Assembly: GCA_910588495.1 (NCBI GenBank)
Contig: CAJUPU010000004.1
Coordinates: 51,305 to 115,304, forward strand
DNA from: an uncultured Oscillospiraceae bacterium
Lineage (GTDB): Bacteria > Bacillota > Clostridia > Oscillospirales > Oscillospiraceae
Length of the DNA: 64,000 nt
Reading direction: 5' to 3'
The notes beneath the pieces are model-generated. The model had not been told where the DNA came from. It was given only the letters and a program-made list of their open reading frames with translations, and searched no databases. A program made the position numbers and the translations under genes. Positions 38,967 to 46,597 of the stretch are shown piece by piece (position 1 is the stretch's first letter; every line of letters starts with the position of its first letter).

Positions 38967-39461
38967 ATGCCGTTGGATATTCCGCTGGACGCCGGGTCCA
39001 TGATGCAGATCATGTGGCTGGTGCTCCTGATCGTATTCGCAGCCAGCGAGGCGGTCACCGTGGGGCTGACCTCCATCTGGTTCGCCGCAGGGGCGCTGGC
39101 GGCCCTCGTCGCCGCGCTGCTGGGCGGGGCGGTGTGGATCCAGATCACGCTGTTTTTGGCGGTGAGCCTACTGTGCCTGGCCGCGGTGCGGCCCCTGGCC
39201 AAGAAGCACCTGAACAGCAAGGTGGAGCCCACCAACGCCGACCGGGTGATCGGGGCCCAGGCCCAGGTGACGGAGGATATCGACAACATCCGCGGCAGGG
39301 GGGCGGTGGTGGTCCGGGGGATGACCTGGTCCGCCCGGAGCCAGGATGGGAGCGCGATCCCCGCCGGGACCATGGTGCGCGTGCTGCGCATCGAGGGCGT
39401 GAAGGTGTTCGTGGAGCCCACAGCCGCCCCGGTGTCCGCCGGGGAACCCAATAACTGGTGA
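38967..39461 (+). CDS. NfeD-family membrane protein
   Basis: 164 residues, ATG at 38967 after an AAAGGAG site. Two or three membrane helices (about 13-75) precede an OB-fold-like soluble domain (about 85-150: GAQAQVTEDIDNIRGRGAVVVRGMTWSARSQDG, then VRVLRIEGVKVFVEP), typical of short NfeD proteins. It is encoded with an SPFH protein 39 bases downstream. Such pairs organise membrane microdomains or protein quality control. Confidence 0.9.
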   Translation: MPLDIPLDAGSMMQIMWLVLLIVFAASEAVTVGLTSIWFAAGALAALVAALLGGAVWIQITLFLAVSLLCLAAVRPLAKKHLNSKVEPTNADRVIGAQAQVTEDIDNIRGRGAVVVRGMTWSARSQDGSAIPAGTMVRVLRIEGVKVFVEPTAAPVSAGEPNNW

Positions 39462-39500
39462 GCAAAGATCCGATCCATATATTTTAGAGGAGGTAGTCAA

Positions 39501-40490
39501 ATGAAAACATTCGCACTGGCCGGAACGATCGACATCGGCGACATCGTGGGCCCCGTCATCGCCCTGCTCATCATCGTCATCCTGCTGGGCATCCTGGCGT
39601 CCAACGTGAAGGTGGTCCAGCAGTCCAAGGCCGTGGTGGTGGAGCGGCTGGGCGCCTTCCGCACCGTGTGGGGGGTTGGATTGCACCTGAAGGTCCCCTT
39701 CATCGAGCGGGTGGCCAAGACCGTGTCCCTCAAGGAGCAGGTGGTGGACTTCGCCCCCCAGCCCGTGATCACCAAGGACAACGTCACCATGCAGATCGAC
39801 ACCGTGCTCTACTTCCAGATCACCGACCCCAAGCTGTACACCTACGGCGTGGAGCACCCCATGTCCGCCATCGAGAACCTGACCGCCACCACCCTGCGCA
39901 ACATCATCGGCGATCTGGAGCTGGACCAGTCCCTCACCAGCCGGGACCACATCAACACCCAGATGCGGGCCATCCTGGACGAGGCCACCGACCCCTGGGG
40001 CATCAAGGTGAACCGGGTGGAGCTGAAAAACATCATGCCGCCCCGTGATATCCAGGACTCCATGGAAAAGCAGATGCGGGCCGAGCGGGAGCGCCGGGAG
40101 GCCATCCTCCAGGCCGAGGGCCAGAAGCAGGCCCAGATCCTGGTGGCCGAGGGCGAGAAGCAGTCCGCCATCCTCCGGGCCGACGCGGCCAAGCAGGCCA
40201 AGATCATGGAGGCCGAGGCGGAAAAGACCGCCAAGATCCTGGCCGCCGAGGCCGAGTCCGAGGCCATCATGAAGGTCCAGCAGGCCACCGCCGACGCCAT
40301 CAAGCTGATCAACGAGGCGGCGCCCAGCCAGGGCGTGCTCACCATCAAGGCGCTGGAGGCGTTCCAGAAGGCCGCCGACGGCCGGGCCACCAAGATCATC
40401 ATCCCCAGCGAGCTCCAGGGGCTGGCGGGCATGTGCGCCGCCGCCAAGAGCGTGTTCGACACCGTGGAGCCCAACCAGCCCAAGAAGTGA
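39501..40490 (+). CDS. SPFH/Band-7 (stomatin/QmcA-like) membrane protein
   Basis: 329 residues, ATG at 39501 after AGGAGG. One N-terminal membrane helix (about 15-37), SPFH domain (about 40-200: VQQSKAVVVERLGAF, VSLKEQVVDFAPQPVITKDNV, ATTLRNIIGDLELD), then a charged Ala/Glu/Lys coiled coil (about 185-270: EGQKQAQILVAEGEKQSAIL) and a C-terminal tail. Assembles oligomeric microdomain scaffolds that act with NfeD partners and membrane proteases. Confidence 0.94.
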   Translation: MKTFALAGTIDIGDIVGPVIALLIIVILLGILASNVKVVQQSKAVVVERLGAFRTVWGVGLHLKVPFIERVAKTVSLKEQVVDFAPQPVITKDNVTMQIDTVLYFQITDPKLYTYGVEHPMSAIENLTATTLRNIIGDLELDQSLTSRDHINTQMRAILDEATDPWGIKVNRVELKNIMPPRDIQDSMEKQMRAERERREAILQAEGQKQAQILVAEGEKQSAILRADAAKQAKIMEAEAEKTAKILAAEAESEAIMKVQQATADAIKLINEAAPSQGVLTIKALEAFQKAADGRATKIIIPSELQGLAGMCAAAKSVFDTVEPNQPKK

Positions 40491-40493
40491 TCC

Positions 40494-40682
40494 GTGTACG
40501 AATACAAATATGTCAGGCTCAAAGCCACGGGCTTGATGGTGACTGAGCTCAAAGGGAGCCGGGCCGCCATCGACCAACACGCCGCTGAGGGGTGGAGATA
40601 CGCGGGCTGGATACCGGTCACGGTGGGAGCCTGGGACGGCGCGATGGCACAAGTAGAGCTGATCTTCGAACGGGAAGTGTAA
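40494..40682 (+). CDS. Small DUF4177-like protein
   Basis: 62 residues from GTG 40494, three bases after the SPFH stop. The pattern MYEYKYVRL...INQHAAEGWRYAGWIPV-like (here AIDQHAAEGWRYAGWIPV) is that of DUF4177, a short beta-alpha domain of unknown function common in Firmicutes. Translationally linked to the NfeD-SPFH pair. Confidence 0.78.
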   Translation: MYEYKYVRLKATGLMVTELKGSRAAIDQHAAEGWRYAGWIPVTVGAWDGAMAQVELIFEREV

Positions 40683-40684
40683 AA

Positions 40685-40712
40685 AGGAGCGGCCCCCTGG
40701 GGGGCCGCTCCT
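40685..40712. terminator. Bidirectional terminator between DUF4177 and MscS genes
   Basis: AGGAGCGGCCCC pairs with GGGGCCGCTCCT (right arm ending near 40712). Serves the convergent plus and minus operons. Confidence 0.75.
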
Positions 40713-40724
40713 CTTCGTTTTGCT

Positions 40725-41561
40725 TCAGTCCACCATGTGGACGTTCAGGTGGGGATAGGTCATCTCCACCCCCGCCCGGTCGAACAGGGGCTTGAGGCCG
40801 TCCATCAGCTCGAAGTACACCGTCCAATAGTCGGTGTTGGCGCACCACACCCGCATGATGTAGTCGATGGCGTTGTCGCCGTAGCCGTTCACGTGGACGG
40901 CGGGCTCGGGATCGTCCAGCACCAGGGGGTGGTCCGCCGCCATTTTTGCCAGCAGAGCGATCACCTGGTCCGTGGGAGCGTCGTAGGAGGCGGACACGGT
41001 CAGCTCCACCCGGCGGTGGGGCTGGGCGGAGAAGTTGATGATGTTGGCGGACACGATGGCGCTGTTGGGCAGCTGGACCAGCTTGTTGTCCGGGGTGGCC
41101 AGCTTGGTGTAGAACATGCCGATCTCCACCACTGTGCCCGAGCAGCCCCCGGCGTCCACATAGTCCCCCACCGCGAAGGGGTGGGAGGCCAGCAGCTGCA
41201 TCCCTCCCGCCACGTTGGACAGGAAATTCTGAAGCGCCAGGGAGAAGGCCAGACCCACCACGGACAGCACCGCCACCAGGGAGGTGACCTTGATGCCCAG
41301 GCACTCCAGCACGATGATGGCGGTGATGAACCACAGCCCGCCCTTGAACAGGCCCCGCAGCAGCTTTTGCAGGGGCTCGTCCAGCTTGGAACGGCCCAGG
41401 GCCCGGTCCAGCACGGCCAGCAGCAGCTTCATGAGCGCCAGGCAGATCGCGGCCACGGCCACGGCGCCGAAGATCTTCCCGGCGTTGAGCTGGGAGAAGC
41501 CTAGGCGGATGCTGTCGGCCATGGCGTCCACATCCACCGGGATGGTCAAAAACAGGGGCAT
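40725..41561 (-). CDS. MscS-family mechanosensitive ion channel
   Basis: 278 residues, length close to E. coli MscS. Three membrane helices (about 28-50, 70-92 and 95-120); the pore-lining helix contains VGLAFSLALQNFLSNVAGGM. The beta domain follows with PFAVGDYVDAGGCSGTVVEIGMFYTKLATPDNKLVQLPNSAI. Opens under membrane tension to release solutes on osmotic downshock. It is 30 bases downstream of mtaB on the same strand. Confidence 0.94.
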   Translation of the reverse strand: MPLFLTIPVDVDAMADSIRLGFSQLNAGKIFGAVAVAAICLALMKLLLAVLDRALGRSKLDEPLQKLLRGLFKGGLWFITAIIVLECLGIKVTSLVAVLSVVGLAFSLALQNFLSNVAGGMQLLASHPFAVGDYVDAGGCSGTVVEIGMFYTKLATPDNKLVQLPNSAIVSANIINFSAQPHRRVELTVSASYDAPTDQVIALLAKMAADHPLVLDDPEPAVHVNGYGDNAIDYIMRVWCANTDYWTVYFELMDGLKPLFDRAGVEMTYPHLNVHMVD

Positions 41562-41591
41562 GTCAGATCCCTCCTCTTTTTGCGCATGTCG

Positions 41592-42896
41592 TCACAGGGA
41601 GCCCGGCCGCGCCGGCTCCCCCGCCAGGGCGTCCCCCATCCTGCCGGTGATACGCACGTCCAGCAGCCGGTTGTGAAGGTCTTTCCCTTGCGTGCGCACC
41701 AGGGCATAGTTTGGCGTGTGGCCCTGCCAGAGCCCGTCCTTCTCCTCCTCGAAGAGGACGGGGAGGGTCCGGCCGATCTGCCGCTCCAGCCAGCGCCCCT
41801 CCAGCTCCGCCCCCAGGGCGATGGCGGCCCGGGTCCGGGCCTCCTTCACCTCCTTGGGCACCTGCCCGGGCATGTCCGCCGCCGGGGTGCCGGGGCGGCG
41901 GGAGTAGGGGAACACGTGGATGGAGGTGAAGGCGCACCGCTCCACGAAGGCCAGGGTCTGGGCGAACTCCTCCTCTGATTCCCCGGGGGATCCGGCGATC
42001 AGATCGGTGGTGATCCCGGGGTCCGGGAAGTATCCCCTCAGTAATTCCACGCTCTTATGATACCGGGAGGTATCATATTTCCGGTTCATCCGGGCCAGGG
42101 TGGCGTCGCACCCGGACTGGAGGGACAGGTGGAAGTGGGGGCACAGGTTGGGCAGGGCGGCGGCCCGGCGGCAGAACTCCTCCGTGATGGTCCTAGGCTC
42201 CAGCGAGCCCAGCCGCACCCGCAGGCCCGGGGCGGCGGCGCACACCCCTTCCACCAGGTGGATGAGGGACCGTCCGCCCTCCAGGTCCCACCCCCAGGAG
42301 GAGATCTCGATGCCGGTGAGCACCACCTCCCGATAGCCCTCCGCCGCCAGCCGCCCGGCCTCCGCCTCCGCCTCGGCCAGGGGCAGGGAGCGCACCGGCC
42401 CCCGGGCGTAGGGGATGATGCAGTAGGTGCAGAAGTTGGTGCAGCCGTCCTCCACCTTGAGCATGGCCCGGGTCCGGCCCGCCCCCCCTCCGGCGGGGAG
42501 GCGCTCGAAGTCCCGCCGGGCCAGGGCGCTGTCAACGTGGATCACTTGCCCCCCCTTGGCGCGCAGCAGCTCCTCCAGCTTGTCCAAAAAGGCCAGCCGC
42601 CCCGCCGAGCCGGACACCAGGTCCACCCCCAGCGCCGCCACCGCGTCTGGGTCGGTCTGAGCGTAGCAGCCGCAGGCGGCCACCACCGCGCCCGGAGCGC
42701 GCTTCCTGGCCCGGCGGAGGATGTTCCGGCACTTCTTGTCGCTGACGGCGGTGACGGTGCAGGTGTTGACGATGTAGGCGTCCGCCGGGCCGTCGAAGGG
42801 GACCAGAGCGTGCCCCCGGCGCAGCAGCTCCCGCTCCATGGCCTGGGTCTCCACCTGGTTCACCTTGCAGCCCAGGGTATAGATGGCGATATCCAC
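41592..42896 (-). CDS. mtaB: tRNA threonylcarbamoyladenosine methylthiotransferase MtaB
   Basis: About 434 residues. GTG at 42896 is eight bases after an AGGAAAGGGG site and gives the family start DIAIYTLGCKVNQVE; a longer ATG start would overlap that site. N-terminal UPF0004 domain with cluster cysteines (LGCKVNQ, VNTCTVT, ACGCYAQ), radical-SAM motif CTNFCTYC at about 155, and a C-terminal TRAM-like region. It methylthiolates t6A37 of ANN-decoding tRNAs. A perfect promoter lies upstream. Confidence 0.93.
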   Translation of the reverse strand: MDIAIYTLGCKVNQVETQAMERELLRRGHALVPFDGPADAYIVNTCTVTAVSDKKCRNILRRARKRAPGAVVAACGCYAQTDPDAVAALGVDLVSGSAGRLAFLDKLEELLRAKGGQVIHVDSALARRDFERLPAGGGAGRTRAMLKVEDGCTNFCTYCIIPYARGPVRSLPLAEAEAEAGRLAAEGYREVVLTGIEISSWGWDLEGGRSLIHLVEGVCAAAPGLRVRLGSLEPRTITEEFCRRAAALPNLCPHFHLSLQSGCDATLARMNRKYDTSRYHKSVELLRGYFPDPGITTDLIAGSPGESEEEFAQTLAFVERCAFTSIHVFPYSRRPGTPAADMPGQVPKEVKEARTRAAIALGAELEGRWLERQIGRTLPVLFEEEKDGLWQGHTPNYALVRTQGKDLHNRLLDVRITGRMGDALAGEPARPGSL

Positions 42897-42927
42897 GATC
42901 GGCGCCCCTTTCCTCATGATCTGGGCT

Positions 42928-42956
42928 ATCATACCACAAACACGGCCCGATCGCAA
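42928..42956 (-). promoter_or_regulatory. Promoter of mtaB-mscS
   Basis: On the minus strand TTGCGA (42956-42951), 17-base spacer, TATGAT (42933-42928), 32 bases before the GTG start. Confidence 0.78.
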
Positions 42957-42975
42957 CCGCCGTCCGGCCGTGTTG

Positions 42976-43004
42976 TTGCAATGGCTGGCGGGCTGTGCTA
43001 TGAT
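42976..43004 (+). promoter_or_regulatory. Promoter of the XRE regulator / secreted protein array
   Basis: TTGCAA (42976-42981), 17-base spacer, TATGAT (42999-43004), about 100 bases before the regulator start codon. Confidence 0.72.
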
Positions 43005-43104
43005 TAGACCAGATGGAGGGAAAATAGGCCAAAAAAGGGGAGGGAAACCGCTGGTTGCGCCCATGGAAGCACCGGTATCATTGACATTTGGAAGGGAGAG
43101 GGCT

Positions 43105-43593
43105 ATGATGGACCTCAAGGACAGGCTGATGGAGCTGCGCAGGGAAAAGGGGTGGAGGCAGGACGAGCTGGCACTGAAGCTCAATGTCACCCGGCAGGCC
43201 GTCTCAAAATGGGAGCGCGGCGCGGCTGTGCCGTCCATAGATAATTTGGTGTACATCGGAAGGCTGTACGGCATCCCCCTGGATGAGCTGGTGAACGGGA
43301 GGCCGCAAGGTGAGGAGCCGCCCGCCACAGCGGCGGCGGTGGCGGAGCCGGAGAACATCCTGGCCCCACAGCGGCACAGACCGATGAGATTGGCAGTAGC
43401 TGCGGTATTAGCCGGATGCATTTTTCTGACAGGCGTGGCCGCTGGAATTATGATTGGTTCTACCGCATTGAGGGAGCCGGGAAGGCCAAAAGATGGCCTT
43501 ACTATTATTAGCCAGGACGATTTGGAATGGGAAGACATTGATTTGACAGAAGTGCAGGACTGGACTGGCAAGACAACGAACATAGTCCCCTAA
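43105..43593 (+). CDS. Membrane-anchored XRE-family regulator
   Basis: 162 residues, ATG at 43105 (or 43108) after GGAAGGGAGAG. N-terminal helix-turn-helix (about 5-60: LMELRREKGWRQDELALKLNVTRQAVSKWERG), a Pro/Ala linker, one membrane helix (about 94-116, RLAVAAVLAGCIFLTGVAAGIMIG), and a short extracellular acidic tail (DDLEWEDIDLTEV). This layout suggests a DNA-binding protein tethered to the membrane. It heads the run of small secreted proteins, the first of which has the similar acidic EDMEWVDL stretch, and probably controls them. Confidence 0.85.
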   Translation: MMDLKDRLMELRREKGWRQDELALKLNVTRQAVSKWERGAAVPSIDNLVYIGRLYGIPLDELVNGRPQGEEPPATAAAVAEPENILAPQRHRPMRLAVAAVLAGCIFLTGVAAGIMIGSTALREPGRPKDGLTIISQDDLEWEDIDLTEVQDWTGKTTNIVP

Positions 43594-43621
43594 GAGTGTG
43601 CTTTGAGGAAGGAGCGTACCT

Positions 43622-44083
43622 ATGAACATAAGGCGATTGATGTGTACATTATTGGCTTCTTTCACTGTATTAGGCTGCACTATCTCGTCCGCCGGAGCAG
43701 CAGAAGTTCCTGATGAAACCATTGTCTGGCTGGAAGATATGGAATGGGTGGACCTGCCAATAGTGGAGTACTGGGACATAAATCCCATGCCCCTGACCAC
43801 TGATTCAATCGATAAATCCATTTCCAAGTACTCCATAGGGTATGTAACTCATTCGATTGACTTAAATGCTAATGATATGGTTACATTTAATTGTTCCTAC
43901 TCGCCATTGTCAGCCAGCATAGACTTTGGCGTTATAGCATCCAATGGAAGATTCTATTATATCAATGTAAAGGAGGGCAGTATCAATCAAACAATCAGAA
44001 TCAGCCAAAGCGGAAGCTATTCAGTGGCGATCAGGAACAATTCTTCACAGACTGTGCGTGTGGTCGGGTTTGTGAACTATTGA
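43622..44083 (+). CDS. Small secreted protein, array member 1
   Basis: 153 residues, ATG at 43622, 28 bases after the XRE gene. A signal peptide ends near TISSAGA; the preceding VLGC could be a lipobox. The mature part is beta-rich, with FNCSYSPLSASIDFGVIAS and a C-terminal SGSYSVAIRNNSSQTVRVVGFVNY. A degraded copy of that C-terminal coding stretch recurs at 45091-45147. Lower GC than its neighbours. No known family recognised. Confidence 0.75.
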   Translation: MNIRRLMCTLLASFTVLGCTISSAGAAEVPDETIVWLEDMEWVDLPIVEYWDINPMPLTTDSIDKSISKYSIGYVTHSIDLNANDMVTFNCSYSPLSASIDFGVIASNGRFYYINVKEGSINQTIRISQSGSYSVAIRNNSSQTVRVVGFVNY

Positions 44084-44125
44084 CCGTACATGTCCCACAC
44101 GACATAAGAAAGGAGCAATATTCTT

Positions 44126-44626
44126 ATGAAAATGAAACGCGTTTTGTCCCTGCTGCTGGCCCTGGTGATGTCCCTGGCCCTGGCATCCTCAGCGTTTGCC
44201 CAGGAAGTCCCCGTTGACAAAACCTCTCCCACAGCAACTGCCGATAAAGGGCCAGAAGATATCCCTGCCCCTGATGACAGCGAAGGCCCCGAGGTCAACG
44301 AGGGGGAGGGGAATGGCATAGAGCCCCATAGCAGCTATCTCGTCGTGGATGAGCCTGTCTCCCAGGGGGGGTCTAGGTGGGAGCAGCCTGCCGGCTACAG
44401 CTCCTATCGTGTGTGGGTACAGAATACGTCCAATGTCCCTATGAAGGTTACGGTGAAATACAGCAACGGAAAGTACAGCCACGAGGTAAGAGTCGGCGCG
44501 AATGAAGCAAAAACCGTTCTGACGGTCAATAACGCCGTGGCTGGATTGCACACGGTTTCTTTCGTTACAGACGATGGTGTGGGGAGCGGCATTGTCAGGG
44601 TTCGTGTGTCTGATGTAGCACTTTGA
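44126..44626 (+). CDS. Small secreted protein, array member 2
   Basis: 166 residues. The signal peptide begins MKMKRVLSLLLALVMSLAL and ends near SSAFA. An acidic Pro-rich linker (PEDIPAPDDSEGPEVNEGEG) leads to a beta-sandwich-like domain (YRVWVQNTSNVPMKVTVKYS ... IVRVRVSDV). The upstream 90 bases and the leader-peptide coding are almost identical to those of member 4. Function unknown; likely exported or wall-associated. Confidence 0.78.
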   Translation: MKMKRVLSLLLALVMSLALASSAFAQEVPVDKTSPTATADKGPEDIPAPDDSEGPEVNEGEGNGIEPHSSYLVVDEPVSQGGSRWEQPAGYSSYRVWVQNTSNVPMKVTVKYSNGKYSHEVRVGANEAKTVLTVNNAVAGLHTVSFVTDDGVGSGIVRVRVSDVAL

Positions 44627-44661
44627 TATTCCTCACGACGTAAGAAAGGAGCTTTGCTCTT

Positions 44662-45090
44662 ATGAAAATGAAAGGCGTTTTGTCCCTGCTGCTGGCCCTG
44701 GTGATGTGCCTGGCCATGGCCGCCCCCACCTTCGCCGCCGAGCCCGAGGACCCCAACGAGGGTATCGAGCTGCACATGCAGCTCTTCGAGAATCCGTATG
44801 TCAACGACAGTACGGGTACTTACCACACCGATAATTTCACCTCGACCCCCGGCAACGGTACGTATATCAAGGTCTGGTACCGCAACTATTCGGACGAGAG
44901 GGCCACCGTTGTCCTGTATAATAAAAACGGCACGGATCTCAAGGCGATGAATATTGCGCCCGGTGGCGAAGGCGAGATCTGGTATACCGGCTCCAATACA
45001 ACAGCGGTCAGCTACTATGTCCGCATTCTGTCTGAATACTCCGGGCAGGTCACAGGTTATCTGGCCGTTGCTCAGAAACGGAGCAAGTGA
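44662..45090 (+). CDS. Small secreted protein, array member 3
   Basis: 142 residues. The signal peptide MKMKGVLSLLLALVMCLAM...PTFA is near-identical to members 2 and 4; the mature domain is diverged (IKVWYRNYSDERATVVLYNKNG, YYVRILSEYSGQVTGYLAVAQK) but keeps the same strand pattern. Preceded by a CGTAAGAAAGGAG site shared with the other members. Function unknown. Confidence 0.78.
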   Translation: MKMKGVLSLLLALVMCLAMAAPTFAAEPEDPNEGIELHMQLFENPYVNDSTGTYHTDNFTSTPGNGTYIKVWYRNYSDERATVVLYNKNGTDLKAMNIAPGGEGEIWYTGSNTTAVSYYVRILSEYSGQVTGYLAVAQKRSK

Positions 45091-45147
45091 CCGATCGGGA
45101 ACGATTCTTCACAGACCGCGGGTGTGGCCGGCTTTGTGGATCATTGA
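45091..45147 (+). pseudogene. Remnant of a duplicated array-gene 3' end
   Basis: After the stop of member 3, the sequence reads in frame I-G-N-D-S-S-Q-T-A-G-V-A-G-F-V-D-H then stop, matching I-R-N-N-S-S-Q-T-V-R-V-V-G-F-V-N-Y at the end of member 1. The match continues at the DNA level into the intergenic leader of member 4. It has no start and cannot be a gene, so it marks a tandem-duplication or unequal-crossover junction. Confidence 0.8.
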
Positions 45148-45189
45148 CCGTACATGTCCCACACGACGTAAGAAAGGAGCAATATTCTT

Positions 45190-45600
45190 ATGAAAATGAA
45201 ACGCGTTTTGTCCCTGCTGCTGGCCCTGGTGATGTGCCTGGCCATGGCCGCCCCGGCTTTCGCCTATGAGCCCGGTGACGGCGGCAACAGCGGCATTTCC
45301 CCGCATCTGGACTATGTGCCGTTCAAGCAGCCCATCACCCCCACCAGCTCCGACGCTACTTGGGATCAGCCCGAAAATTATAAGGGCTACCACGTGTGGG
45401 TGGAGAATACGAGCAGCCTGCCCATGCGGGTCACGCTGTTCCACCCGGACGGGACATATGAGCAGGCGTGGGTGGCCAAGGACAGCAATAGGATCGTGTT
45501 CCAGACCTCCAACGCGGCGCCCGGAAGGTATCGAGTCGGTTTCTATGTGGAGGACGGCAACAAAACGGGCACCGTCAGCGTCCGTGTGAGCGAATTTTGA
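45190..45600 (+). CDS. Small secreted protein, array member 4
   Basis: 136 residues. The signal peptide is almost identical to members 2 and 3 (MKMKRVLSLLLALVMCLAM...PAFA). The mature part resembles member 2 (WDQPENYKGYHVWVENTSSLPMRVTLFHP ... VSVRVSEF versus WEQPAGYSSYRVWVQNTSNVPMKVTVKYS). A terminator follows (45622-45656). Function unknown. Confidence 0.78.
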   Translation: MKMKRVLSLLLALVMCLAMAAPAFAYEPGDGGNSGISPHLDYVPFKQPITPTSSDATWDQPENYKGYHVWVENTSSLPMRVTLFHPDGTYEQAWVAKDSNRIVFQTSNAAPGRYRVGFYVEDGNKTGTVSVRVSEF

Positions 45601-45621
45601 TCCCACCCGGTTTTGAATAGT

Positions 45622-45656
45622 GGCCGACCCGCTCCCCCGAGCGGGCCGGCTTTTTT
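45622..45656 (+). terminator. Terminator of the secreted-protein array
   Basis: GCCGACCCGCT pairs with AGCGGGCCGGC (one mismatch), followed by TTTTTT. Confidence 0.8.
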
Positions 45657-45667
45657 GCGCTTTGGTC

Positions 45668-45696
45668 TGTACATTTCCTCCCCGGCGTGGTACAAT
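45668..45696 (+). promoter_or_regulatory. Promoter of the YfbR-like operon
   Basis: TGTACA (45668-45673), 17-base spacer, TACAAT (45691-45696) preceded by the extended-10 TGG. Confidence 0.65.
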
Positions 45697-45729
45697 GTCA
45701 AAACAGCTTTTTGGAGAGGGGGGCGGGCC

Positions 45730-46305
45730 GTGGGTCACAGCTTTTTCGCCTACATCTTCCGGATGCGCCACATCGCCCGCTGGGCGCTGATGCGCAACAC
45801 CCGCACCGAGAACGTGGAGGAACACTCCTACGAGGCGGCGGTGCTCTCCCACGCCCTGGCGGTGATCGGCCGGGACGTGTACGGCAAGGCCCTGGACCCG
45901 GACAAGATCGCGGTGGCCGCGCTGTTCCACGACGCGTCGGAGATCATCACCGGCGACATGCCCACCCCGGTGAAGTACCACGACCCCTCCCTGCAAAGCG
46001 CCTATAAGCGGGTGGAGGCGGCGGCCCAGGACAAGCTGATGTCCATGCTGCCCCCCGAGCTGGCCCCCGCCTATGAACCCCTGGTCCGGGAGAGCGACCC
46101 CCAGGTGCGCCGGTATGTGAAGGCGGCGGACAAGCTGTCCGCCTACATCAAGTGCGCCGAGGAGCTGAAGGCGGGCAACGCCGAGTTCCGCAAGGCGGCG
46201 GAGCAGACCATGGCGGCGCTGAAGGCCATGGAGATGGAGGAGCTGGACTATTTCATGGAGCGGTTCCTCCCCGCGTTCAGCCTGACATTGGACGAATTGC
46301 AATAG
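45730..46305 (+). CDS. HD-domain 5'-deoxynucleotidase, YfbR-like
   Basis: 191 residues. The GTG at 45730, after GGAGAGGGGG, gives the family start GHSFFAYIFRMRHIARWALM. Metal-binding HD residues: His in EEHSYEAA, HD in LFHDASEIITGDMPTPVKY, and the distal Asp in AADKLSAYIK. YfbR hydrolyses deoxynucleoside 5'-monophosphates. It starts an operon with the ACT and PFL genes, which are not obviously linked to nucleotide metabolism. Confidence 0.9.
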   Translation: MGHSFFAYIFRMRHIARWALMRNTRTENVEEHSYEAAVLSHALAVIGRDVYGKALDPDKIAVAALFHDASEIITGDMPTPVKYHDPSLQSAYKRVEAAAQDKLMSMLPPELAPAYEPLVRESDPQVRRYVKAADKLSAYIKCAEELKAGNAEFRKAAEQTMAALKAMEMEELDYFMERFLPAFSLTLDELQ

Positions 46306-46317
46306 GAGGAAAAACGT

Positions 46318-46587
46318 ATGAGAGCCATCGTCACCGTGATCGGCAGGGACCAGGTGGGCATCATCGCCGCCGTGTGCGCCCTGCTCAGTGAGAAGAACGT
46401 CAACGTGCTGGACATCAGCCAGACCGTGCTCCAGGAGTATTTCACCATGATCATGCTGGTGGACGCGTCCCAGGCCACGGTGCCCTTCGCCCGCCTCCGG
46501 GAGGACCTGGCCCAGGCCGGGAAGGAGCGGGGGCTGGACATCCGCGTCCAAAGAGAAGACATTTTTGACGCTATGCATAGGATCTGA
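46318..46587 (+). CDS. ACT-domain protein (UPF0237)
   Basis: 89 residues forming one ACT domain: IVTVIGRDQVGIIAAVCALLSEKNVNVLDISQTV. Matches UPF0237, normally encoded next to UPF0210/PFL as here (11 bases before it). Probably a small regulatory ligand-binding partner of the PFL protein. Confidence 0.92.
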   Translation: MRAIVTVIGRDQVGIIAAVCALLSEKNVNVLDISQTVLQEYFTMIMLVDASQATVPFARLREDLAQAGKERGLDIRVQREDIFDAMHRI

Positions 46588-46597
46588 GGGCTGCGCT

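Noticed and set aside
43081..43109. TTGACA-17-TATGAT promoter overlapping the XRE start codon
   Set aside because: The spacing is perfect, but the -10 covers the ATG, so a transcript would start inside the gene. The promoter at 42976-43004 is better placed, so this one is probably fortuitous.
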